This document shows positions 53,395-61,624 of a stretch of 64,000 bases of DNA, piece by piece; position 1 is the stretch's first letter, and each line of letters opens with the position of its first letter. Position numbers and translations under genes: made by a program. Source of the stretch: Ceratothoa steindachneri (lineage: Eukaryota > Arthropoda > Malacostraca > Isopoda > Cymothoidae); the NCBI GenBank assembly GCA_963969495.1, contig OZ018317.1:223150235-223214234 (forward strand), read 5' to 3'. Below the pieces are notes generated by a model. The model was not told the DNA's origin. It was given only the letters and a program-made list of their open reading frames with translations, and made no database searches.

Positions 53395-54560
53395 TTGAGA
53401 GGAGTGCAAGTGGGAGATAAATTGTGTGTATTAAATACAGTGGTGAATATGGAGAATGATACACATGTAGTGAATGCAAGTGTGCTTTCCGCAAGTGTAA
53501 AGTCGAATGTTTGGAAGTATGAAGATTTGATTGAGCAAGTGAAATTGGAAGAAAAGTTGAGTGAATGTGAGAAGCAAAAGGTTTACAGGATGTTGTGGAA
53601 TAGGAGAGGTGCCTTGAGTCAATGGGATGAGGACTTTGGTAACACTCGATTGCCTGAGTTTAAGATAGTTTTGAGCGATGATACGGCGATTTATCAGTCT
53701 CATTATTCCCCCCCCCCTGGCTCAAGAGATCAAGGAACAGTGTGAGGAATTAAGAGAATTGGTGTAATTGAGCAGAGTGTGAGTGCCTGGAATAGTCCGA
53801 TTGTACCTGTACGAAAGCCAGCTGGACATTTGCGACTGTGTATTGACTATAGAAGAGTGAATGAACAAACATTGAAAGGAAAAGTTTCCTATGAGTGTTG
53901 TGTTTGAGTGCGTGTACAATATACATAGAATGAAATATTTTCAAAGATGGATCTGGTACGTGGCTACTACCAGATGCCTGTGGCTTAAAAGAGTAGGCCT
54001 ATTACAGCGTTCTCTACCTCAAAGTGACATTATCAGTTTAGAAAGCAGAGCTGCATGTTGGCGAATGCCCTGGCTGCTTTTCTTCATGCTATGGATGTAG
54101 AGTTGAGTGGTTTTCTGTGTAAGAATGAATGAGTGTTTTTGGATGATATTTTAGTGATGAGTGAGAACATGGAAGAACATATGACCGGTGAATGATGTTT
54201 TAAGAAAGTTGGAACAGGGTGGGGTGAAAGTGAAGTTATCTAAATGTGTGTGGTTTGCCAGTGAAGTTGAGTGGTTTTCTGTGTAAGAATGAATGAGTGT
54301 TTTTGGATGATATTTTAGTGATGAGTGAGAACATGGAAGAACATATGACCTTGGTGAATGATGTTTGAAGAAAGTTGAAAGAGGGTAGGGTGAAAGTGAA
54401 GTTATCTAAATGTGTGTGGTTTGCCAGTGAAGTTGAGTTTTGGGGACATAAGGTGAGTGCGGCTGGATTGCATAAATTGGAGAAGTTTGTGGAAAAGGTC
54501 AGGAATTTCCCTAAGCCTATCACAGTGAGAGTTGCATGGATTTCTTGGTTTAGTTGAGTT
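53395..54560 (+). pseudogene. gypsy-2 reverse transcriptase with internal tandem duplication
   Basis: Pre-RT segment LPEFKIVLSDDTAIYQSHYS near 53,655, then a run of ten C at 53,708-53,717 where the frame shifts. RT blocks follow: IEQSVSAWNSPIVPVRKPAG near 53,768, LRLCIDYRRVNEQTL near 53,830, KMDLVRGYYQMPVA near 53,953, ELSGFLCKNE and catalytic FLDDILVMSENMEEHM (FLDD at 54,136-54,147). The catalytic segment is repeated once more 164 bp downstream (FLDD at 54,300-54,311). KVKLSKCVWFASEVEFWGHK and KVRNFPKPITV follow. Stops are present. Confidence 0.85.
54101..54440 (+). repeat. 164/166-bp direct duplication across the RT active site
   Basis: AGTTGAGTGGTTTTCTGTGT starts at 54,101 and again at 54,265. 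The second unit runs to about 54,430. The units are nearly identical; the second has two extra bases (ACCTTGGTGAATG against ACCGGTGAATG). The duplication repeats the FLDD catalytic block and the KLSKCVWFASE block. Confidence 0.95.
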
Positions 54561-55143
54561 TAGAAGAAAGTTTATGAAAGATTGTTCAGGTGTGATGAAA
54601 CAGTTGAGTGTATGGACTGGGAAAAAGAATAGTACTGTGATTAGGTGGAATGACTCGATGAATGCAGCGTTTGAGAAGTTGAAAGCTGAAGTTGCAAAAG
54701 ATGTGGAACTTGTGTATCCAGAGTATGGAACAAATGCAAGAATGCTTGAAGTGTATATGGATGCAAGTGGTCATTCAATGGGTGGATGTTTGATGCAAGA
54801 TCAGGTTGTGGATGGCGTTGAAAGGAAGCGAGTAATTGCTTATGTTTCCAAAGCATTTAGTGTGGCAGAGTGTGCATATTTGATGATTGAAAGAGAGTTG
54901 GCTGCACTACGATTCTGTCTCAAGTCATTATGACCATTTTTGTATGGAGTACGATTTGTAGTGAGAACAGATCACCAGCCACTAGTGTATTTGCAGCGTA
55001 TGAGGTTAGTTGATAGTAGGCTTGCAAGGACGATGGAAGATTTGAGTGATTTAGATTTTGTGGCTGAGTATTTACCAGGTGAAAGGAATGTGATTGCTGA
55101 TTTGATGTCACATTTGGCATGTAGTTGTTGGAAGGAAATGTAA
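54532..55143 (+). pseudogene. gypsy-2 RNase H
   Basis: An open frame to 54,930 includes FLGLVEFRRKFMKDCSGVMK, the RT-RNase H connection, then EVYMDASGHSMGGCLMQ (first catalytic Asp). AYVSKAFSVAECAYLMIERE (Glu) lies near 54,840-54,900. After one stop, FVVRTDHQPLVYLQRM (Asp) and FVAEYLPGERNVIADLMSHL reach about 55,120. Catalytic residues are preserved. Confidence 0.87.
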
Positions 55144-55520
55144 AGGCGCAGGTGATTCTATGTTTGAAAGTGTGTTGCATGGTTTACAAGACTTGATGAA
55201 AGATGAATTGCTTGAGAAGGTGCCAGTGTGAATATATTACAGAAGATGGTTATGGAAGCGTGTAAAAGATAATGGAGAATTCAAGTAGGTTAAGGAAAGA
55301 GTTGAGAAGTATACATATGCCAGGAATTATGGCGTTTCAGGAAGTGTTAGTGACAGTGAGTAAGCTGTTTGGTGTGAGAGTATATGTGCATTATGGTGCG
55401 GAGAAGCCGGTGATGTATCGTGGTAAAGGTGTAGATCAAGAGAATGGGTGTGAGTTGCATCTGCAATGTCTAAGTGGAGTGCATTATAATTGCTTGATTG
55501 AGAAGAATTATGTAAGAGAG
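55144..55520 (+). pseudogene. gypsy-2 OTU-like cysteine protease domain
   Basis: OTU-family proteases usually remove ubiquitin or related modifiers. The N-terminal box reads GAGDSMFESVLHGL at 55,145-55,186, aligning with the GDGNCLFRSL-type catalytic box. The nucleophile position is Ser (TCT) instead of Cys (TGT), one base away. The middle part is frameshifted. The C-terminal half is clear: FQEVLVTVSKLFGVRVYVHY near 55,325-55,385, PVMYRGKG, and ELHLQCLSGVHYNCLIEK near 55,450-55,505, where HYN carries the catalytic His. Total length of about 120 residues is right for a compact OTU fold. Known role in some retroelements and viruses is suppression of host ubiquitin signalling; here this is inference. 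Confidence 0.72.
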
Positions 55521-55641
55521 ATTAATGAAGTTTGCAAAGAGATTGTTCCCTTTAGTAAAGATGAAGGTTTGGATGCTGCAGAAGTGTTTGTTGAATGGCG
55601 GGAAGTGTTGAATGTGATGTGCGAGCATGGGATTGAAGAGA

Positions 55642-55980
55642 GTGCAAGTTATTTTGACTATGAATGGGAAGAAATATTGTGGAATGATTGATACAGGTGC
55701 ACAGATTTCCTTGGTGAATGCAAAAGTGGTGCATGATGCTGATAATATGAGTTGAAATGTTCTTAGAAAAGGTGTGACAGTTTTGATAAGTGGATGTATT
55801 ATGGCATGGGAGGAAGTGAGTTTGTCTGTAAGCATGGGGAAGTTGAATTACATATTACATGAATTTGTTGTGTTGTGAGAATGAGTTACCGTATTGTTTT
55901 CTGTTTGGGATTGATTTTCTGTGTAAGAATAAGATTCCAGTAGATGTAGGTAATGAATGTTTAGTGAAAGATGGTGTAGC
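55642..55980 (+). pseudogene. gypsy-2 retropepsin 2 (between OTU and integrase)
   Basis: VQVILTMNGKKYCGMIDTGA starts at 55,642, with DTGA at 55,690-55,701, then QISLVNAKVVHDADNM. The C-terminal strand block LPYCFLFGIDFLCKNKIPVD lies near 55,885-55,950 (FGIDFL equals the IG-DFL signature). Spacing between DTGA and this block, about 65 residues, is normal for a retropepsin. Two or three stops interrupt it. It is separate from retropepsin 1, almost 2.7 kb upstream. Confidence 0.8.
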
Positions 55981-57146
55981 AGTTGGGAATTTGTAGAGTG
56001 AGCTTGTAGATTCAACTGGGTTTGTAGGAGTGGCAGGTGTCAATTTGAGTGAAGAGCTGTTCAGTGCTGAAGATATAGAGAGCATGCAAGCGTCATGTCT
56101 GATGGTGCATGAATTGAAAGATAGCGTGATGACCAGTGTTCCTATGAATGAATGAAGTTGCATATTAAGAGTGTTTAGAAAGTTTGCTGGAAAGTTTGTA
56201 GTATGCAAGGGTTTAGTCTATTTTGTGCAATGAGGATGTATATATTCACGTTTTCTGTGTGTGACACAATTGGAATGGTGAAGATTGTGCATGATAGGTT
56301 TGGACATATGGGTAAGAATAAATTGTGGGAATGTATGAAAGGATGTGTTTAGTCCCTTTTTGAGAAAGATTTGCATGGATGTAGCGACCACGTGTGAAGT
56401 GTGCCAGAAAGAAAGTATCAGCGAATGTATGCTGCCCTGCCAGCATTAAAGTTGAGCATGAATGAACCTTTTGAAAGGGTAGCAATTGATTGTGTCTATT
56501 TTCTGAGGAATGCGAGAGAGTATGTAAGAATGGTTGTGATGGTGGATCATAAGAGTAAATTTGTGTATGATGCACCTGTGATGAATAAATCATCATTGAA
56601 TGTTGCTAGAGTAGTGAGAAAGAATGTTGCCCAAGTGCATGTGTAAGACTGAGCGAATGTTGAGTGACAATGGACCTGAGTTTGTAGGATGTGTTTTTGA
56701 AGAAATGTTGCATGAATGGGGGATAGATCATGTGCTGAAAGAACAATAAAAACTCTGAGTGAGACGTTGCAATTGATGATGAAAGAATGGGATGAATGTT
56801 TGGGAAGAATACTTTGGGCATATAACATGACGGTGCATAAGGCGATTAGAATGTCACTGTTTAAGTATTTGATAAACTTTGAAAGAATGATTAGGCCATG
56901 ATTAGAGTTAGTGAGAGTGAGCATGAGTTGTAGAGAAAAGGGAATGAAAGGTTTGAGAGTTTTTCTGTTGGTGATAAATTACTGAGAGAGATTGAGACAA
57001 AAGGTAGACTGAATGTGGATAACTTGAAAGAGAAGTTTGAAGGTTCGTTTGTGGTAAGAAAGGTTTGGTCAAATGGTGTAAGTTATGTGATAGTTTTTGA
57101 AAGAGAGGATGGAAGTTTGGATGAACATAGAGTGCATTAATGTCAG
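55981..57146 (+). pseudogene. gypsy-2 integrase
   Basis: Pre-integrase block FVGVAGVNLSEELFSAEDI near 56,018. HHCC finger: VHDRFGHMGKNKLWECMK near 56,287 and TCEVCQKE near 56,391. Core: FERVAIDCVYFLRN (Asp at 56,488), MLSDNGPEFVGC (Asp at 56,666), AERTIKTLSETLQLMM (Glu near 56,736). Only about 23 codons separate the second Asp from Glu, against the usual 35, so about 36 bp are missing there. An SH3-like C-terminal domain follows near 56,960-57,140: FSVGDKLLREIETKGRLNVD and GSFVVRKVWSNGVSYVIV, ending near EHRVH. Confidence 0.87.
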
Positions 57147-57786
57147 TTGCGAAAGTGGCATGAACCTCCCAAATATTTGGTGCAACATCCAGTGAATATG
57201 TTTGAAAGCATGGAAGACAGTGAAAGGGTGGATGATATAGCTAGTGCTTTAGAAGGAAAGCAGTTAGTGTTAGCTGAACATGGAAGGAGGAAGCGTAAGA
57301 GTAAACGGTTGAGAAAGGATGAATGGATGGAACAGTTCGGTGAGAGAGTTTTCTGGATTTTTTCAAGATCAAGATAGAGTATATGATAGAACGTATAGTA
57401 TTTGTAAGTTTCCTTTGAATGAGTCTGAGTCTATGCTAGCGAGTATAAATGGGATAAGTGTGCAATTGGAGCAGGAGTCAATGAATGCCATGAAAGAATG
57501 GGAAGGTTTGATGGATGAAGTGGAGAAGCTGGTTGAGGCTTTGCATGAGATTGGTCAGGGAGTGTCAGATGCAGGCGTGGATGAAGTAGATAGAGAAGGA
57601 GGTATGGACAGAAATGACGAAGAGACATTGCAACAAATGACAGAGATGATTGTCGAACCTGTGACTAGGAGGAGAGGCAAAGTGGAAGAGTATGACTGGG
57701 TGATTCTAGTTCAGAATAATTGTAATAATATGGGGGAGTCTATTCGGTTGAATGTTCTGTTTGTCCAAGTAAATATTTTGGATTAA
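57147..57786 (+). pseudogene. gypsy-2 integrase tail and downstream acidic frame
   Basis: QLRKWHEPPKYLVQHPVNMF continues the integrase tail and includes a basic patch GRRKRKSKRLRKDEW. An overlapping frame 57,319-57,783 then reads an acidic helical region (MKEWEGLMDEVEKLVEALHE) and ends TRRRGKVEEYDWVIL. The latter resembles the R-R-G-x-V-x-x-Y-x-W tail at the end of some gypsy integrases. It is most simply one long integrase tail broken by a frameshift. A separate extra ORF in env position is possible; no signal peptide or membrane segment is seen. Confidence 0.55.
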
Positions 57787-57794
57787 TCTGTCTG

Positions 57795-58445
57795 TATTAA
57801 TCAGCATAAATACAATGTTAGGAGAGCTGTAAATTATAGTGCGTTTTTTGTGCATATGTCCCAAAATAACCATTTAATTAATTGGCATTCATCAAAATTT
57901 ATTTTTTGCTCAAATGACTCAATTAAAAGAAAACTTGTTGAATGTTCATGTATAAACCAATTGATGTTATGAAAAAACTCATTCTTAAAGAAATTAGCTT
58001 TGACTTATATTCTTAATTTTTTTTTTTTGCAATTTTCATTTTTATGGGAACCTGATGTGTCAATTTAATTATTGCATTGATTTTTTATTTATATTATTTT
58101 ATTTCTCTTCCTCTCTCCTTGTCCCTCTCCCCTTTGTTTCAATTTACTTCTTGTCTGTCTCCTAATCTCCCTCTATAGACTATCGCTTTATCTGTTAATC
58201 ATTTTAACCCTTTTGGCTCTGTTCTCGACTCTTTCTTGCCTCTCGGTTTGACCTTGCTACCTGTTATAGCTAAATCTACCCATCCCTCTCCTACTTCCTC
58301 ATTGGTGATTTCTTGTCTTAGGGGCAGTCCTTTATCTTTTACTAGCTTATATATACCCTTATTATATTACTATCTCTTGTAGCTGTGCTTGAGAATGATC
58401 GAAAGTACTTGGAAGAACCTTTTCATTTTTCCTGAGGGACATTGC

Positions 58446-58448
<3 letters not shown>
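57795..58448 (+). mobile_element. Penelope-like element, 3' fragment
   Basis: The first 170 bases read HKYNVRRAVNYSAFFVHMSQ and NNHLINWHSSKFIFCS, then KRKLVECSCINQLM. This matches the region just after the GIY-YIG core of the PLE at 45.4 kb (HLSENIHPIDWNSAKFL). The remaining 480 bases are T-rich 3' non-coding sequence ending in (TA)n. Extremely 5' truncated. Confidence 0.82.

Positions 58449-58528
<80 letters not shown>
58449..58528. repeat. (TA)n microsatellite
   Basis: About 39 TA units at the 3' end of the PLE fragment. Confidence 0.98.
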
Positions 58529-58530
<2 letters not shown>

Positions 58531-58711
58531 TGATTTGTGAGGATATTGGATTAAGTTTGATATAAAATGTATATATTTTTTAAGAGGTTTTGAGTTAGTA
58601 TTAATGTTATCTGTGTTTTTAATAAAATTAAAATTTTACTCTCTTCTCAAACAACCAGGTTGGACTTGTCATGGCCCAAGGATTGTTGGTGTGGGAGTTG
58701 CGACCCTGCAC
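58529..58711 (+). repeat. Post-(TA)n segment shared with 46,089-46,282
   Basis: Same landmarks in the same order (GATTAAGTTTGATAT, TTTTTTAAGAGGT, TTTTTAATAAAATT, GCGACCCTGCA), with a deletion of about 15 bp. It lies after (TA)n as in the other PLE copy. Confidence 0.75.
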
Positions 58712-59130
58712 GTCACACTAGGAATAGTAGTTAGGGCCACGGCAGTGAGGTTGCGGGAGAAGAACTCAATGATTTCATCTACCAACGTAAACTCCTTGAC
58801 TGAGACAGATAAATAGGTCATTTCCTAAATTGCAGACCACCGTGCCAAGCCCCACTGTGGCCAGCACTCAGGTGGCAGCAGCCCAGAAAATGATATTTGA
58901 ATGGAAAAGTGATCACTACTATGGAGGTTATCGATGACCCCCACCCCAAATCAGGCTATGCATCCAGAGAGCACAAAGATAGATCAAGAAAAGAAAATGA
59001 AGCAGTTCTGGCGCAGTGATGTGTAAACTCATCCACATTTAGGACAACTATCTCCAAGAGGTACACACCCAGCAAGGTCTCTGGCAAAATGATAGCTATA
59101 GTGCTTGACAAAAGTTTAGGCTGGGTGAGC
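58712..59130 (-). mobile_element. I-like LINE fragment: endonuclease/RT linker
   Basis: Matches 22,530-22,870 of copy b in the same orientation (GGAATAGTAGT(C/T)AGG, AAAATGATATTTGAA, AGCACAAAGATAGATC). This is the end of the endonuclease and the start of the RT linker on the minus strand. About 400 bp, non-functional. Confidence 0.8.
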
Positions 59131-59199
59131 GGGGTGGACTAAACTTATGTTTAAAAAAGAATGGTATAGATGAAGATGATTTAATTTAGTCAGAAGTTC

Positions 59200-61240
59200 G
59201 GTCCGGCTGCATGATGTCACTACGGATCGCGTTTCATCCCTCTGAAATGTCCCCGTCGGTCTTCTGTTCAACCAAAGTGGTTTAATCGAGAAATCGGCCA
59301 ACTGCTTAGGAAGAAGAGAACTGTGTACCGGCAATCGAAGATCTCGGGTGACCTTGACGAATACCGGAGGCTAGCCAGGAGAGTGAAGTCCAGCATAAGG
59401 GCGGCTAAGCGGTCTGAGGAACTCCGCGTGGCGAGACTCTGTAAAGAGAATCCCAAGAAGTTTTTTGGATATGTAAACAGCCGTAAACCAATCCATCGAA
59501 CGATTGGCCCTTTGAGGAATGAGGAGGGGACATTAAAGCATTCAGATGCAGAAAATGCTAACCTCCTCAACGACTACTTCTCTTCAGTGTTTACTGAAGA
59601 ATGTGGTCCCATCCCCCAGCCGACGGATTCCTACTCGGGGAAAAAGCTGGGGATATGGACTTCACCAAAGTTGAAATCAAAAAGAAGATCACTGACCTAA
59701 TGACAAATAAGTCACCTGGCCCGGATGGGTTTCTACCTAAAGTGTTGAAAGAAGTGCGCGATCAAGTGTCACGACACCTGAGCGCAATCTTCAACATGTC
59801 AATCCGGACCAAATGCGTTCCTAGAGACTGGCGTGAGGCGGAGGTGACTCCAATCTTCAAGAAAGGAGACCGTAACCAACCGTCGAACTACCGACCTATC
59901 AGTCTGACTTCGATAGTCGGTAAACTCATGGAAAGCATCATGGTGGACAAAGTGACGTCGTATTTAGAGTCAAACCTGCTACTGAGGAGTTCCCAGCACG
60001 GCTTCCGAAGGCAACGGTCATGCCTGACGAACCTTGTGGAATTCTTCCAATTCGTTTTCAGTGAGCACGATCGGGACAAGGCGGTGGATGTGGTCTACCT
60101 AGACTTTCAGAAAGCCTTTGATAAGGTACCACACCGCCGCCTTCTCCAGAAAGTGCGAGCGTTGGCATAGACGGAAAGGTAGACGGCTGGATCGAGAACT
60201 GGCTAAGTGGCAGACGGCAACGGGTGGTGGTGAATGGACAGTCTTCTGAGTGGGTGCCCGTTACTAGCGGGGTGCCTCAAGGTTCTGTCATGGGACCACT
60301 ACTATTCATCATCTACGTCAACGACATGGACGGTGACATAGTTGCCAAGATTTCCAAATTTGCCGACGATACCAAGCTTGGTATGAACGTTGCAAAGGAT
60401 GGAAATACTGCCCACCTGCAGGAAGATCTTGGGAAGATTGGGGAGTGGTCGGACACGTGGCAAATGCCTTTTAACGTGGGAAAATGCAAAGTGATGCATA
60501 TCGGCCACAGAAACCCCCAATCTCAGTATATCCTTAAGGGCACTGCTATTGAATCTACCGACACTGAGAAGGACTTGGGTGTAACAATCACTAGTGACCT
60601 CAAGTTCTCGAAACAGTGCATTGAGGCGGAGAAAAAGGCCCAAAGGATGCTAGGCTATATTAAGCGCCAGTTTGGTTATCGGAACCAGGAGAATTTACTG
60701 TGCCTGTACAACTCACTTGTCCGACCGCACCTGGAGTATGCCGTACAATTTTGGAGTCTTTCATTGCGAAAGGACATCGCGAGATTGGAACGCGTACAAG
60801 CCAGGGCAACCAAGCTGATTTCCTCTATCTAACATAAAAGTTATGAGGATAGACTAAGGGAATTAGATCTGTTCTCGCTGGAAACCCGTAGACTGCGTGG
60901 TCAGCTAATCGAAGTTTTCAAAATACTTCGAGGGTTCGACAATGTTGACTACCGGGATATTTTCACACTGAGTGAAAACAGAACGCGCAATCACGGCTTC
61001 AAACTTGAACTGAAGTGTACAACTGCAATCTGTGTGGAATTTTTTTCACTTACAGTATCTGCGGTATGTGGAACGCACTTCCAGTGGAAGTTGTCATCAG
61101 TGAATCTGTTGACCAGTTCAAGTCGAGACTAGAAAAGATCTTGAAAAGTGGCCGTTTAGGGACGCAGAACAATTGAGCAGCCATGTGCCCGCTCGATTGC
61201 TAGTCCAAAGGTACCCTCCTTGAATGGACCGTAAGGTCTC
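59200..61240 (+). mobile_element. CR1 LINE copy 3, ORF2 RT and 3' UTR
   Basis: The best preserved CR1 copy. It starts in the endonuclease-RT linker and runs through RT to the ORF2 end near 61,170 (QFKSRLEKILKSGRLG). The 3' UTR is GC-rich with ACCGTAAGGTCTCC near 61,228; no obvious tail repeat is seen. Same subfamily as copies 1 and 2. Confidence 0.93.
59323..61173 (+). pseudogene. CR1 copy 3 reverse transcriptase (few lesions)
   Basis: Three consecutive frames cover the RT. 59,323-59,697 is the linker (YRRLARRVKSSIRAAKRSEE, NDYFSSVFTEECGPIPQP). 59,601-60,167 is fingers/palm (SPGPDGFLPKVLKEVRD, NYRPISLTSIVGKLMESIMV, SQHGFRRQRSCLTNLVEFF, VVYLDFQKAFDKVPH). 60,224-60,829 is palm/thumb (VPQGSVMGPLLFIIYVNDMD, FADDTK at 60,359, KDLGVTITSDLKFSKQC, VRPHLEYAVQFWS). 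A one-base loss near 60,160 and a TAA at 60,830 are the main defects. The C-terminal part resumes directly after the stop (SYEDRLRELDLFSLETRRLR). Catalytic aspartates are intact. Confidence 0.93.
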
Positions 61241-61409
61241 CTAGGGTACCTTCTTTCCTTGTTGTTACATCCCTCAGTTTCCCGCTCATCCTGCCAGCAC
61301 ATGCTCAGTGTCGGCTTGTCCACGGTAGTGAGAGGACTGTGCTGTTGTGTTCTCCTAACCGACGCCATTTTGTGACTGGGTTTTTGTAGTTTGGGAGTGT
61401 TTGTGGCCT

Positions 61410-61590
61410 TATTATGGGGAAAGCGAGGCAGTTACAAGGGAAGGACGTCAGCACTCTCCCCAAGCTGGAGAAGGAAATTAGGGCTTGTTGGGATGCTATA
61501 CCTACCCAGAAGCTACATGATCTTGCTATGTCCATGCCACGATGCCTGAGGGATTGCAAGAAATGCAAAGGATGCCCAACAAAGTATTAA
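61410..61590 (+). pseudogene. Orphan Tc1-type transposase C-terminus
   Basis: Open in one frame to TAA at 61,588: LPKLEKEIRACWDAIPTQKL followed by HDLAMSMPRCLRDCKKCKG and CPTKY. This matches the last 50 or so residues of Tc1-family transposases, including the SMP-R block and the KG-x-TKY ending, as in the intact element at 26.6-27.6 kb. It is a different family, since the sequences diverge. No inverted repeat or upstream catalytic domain is found; it lies between CR1 copy 3 and the next LINE. Confidence 0.75.
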
Positions 61591-61624
61591 GGGTAAGATT
61601 AATATTTTTTTAGGACACTTTTAT

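Larger units (their letters stand above)
51618..57786 (+). mobile_element. Ty3/gypsy-like retrotransposon 2 with OTU and second protease
   Basis: Plus strand, domain order: gag with five knuckle units, retropepsin 1, RT, RNase H, OTU-like domain, retropepsin 2 (DTGA), integrase, C-terminal extension. No LTRs are recognised at either end: it abuts the LINE ORF1 at about 51,618 and a PLE tail at about 57,800. Codon use is distinctive, A+G-rich on this strand with GTGAATG/GAATGA words. All domains carry frameshifts or stops. Confidence 0.9.

Noticed and set aside
51599..57900. Many Ser/His/Leu-rich minus-strand frames across gypsy element 2
   Set aside because: They are antisense shadows produced by the A+G-rich plus-strand coding sequence.
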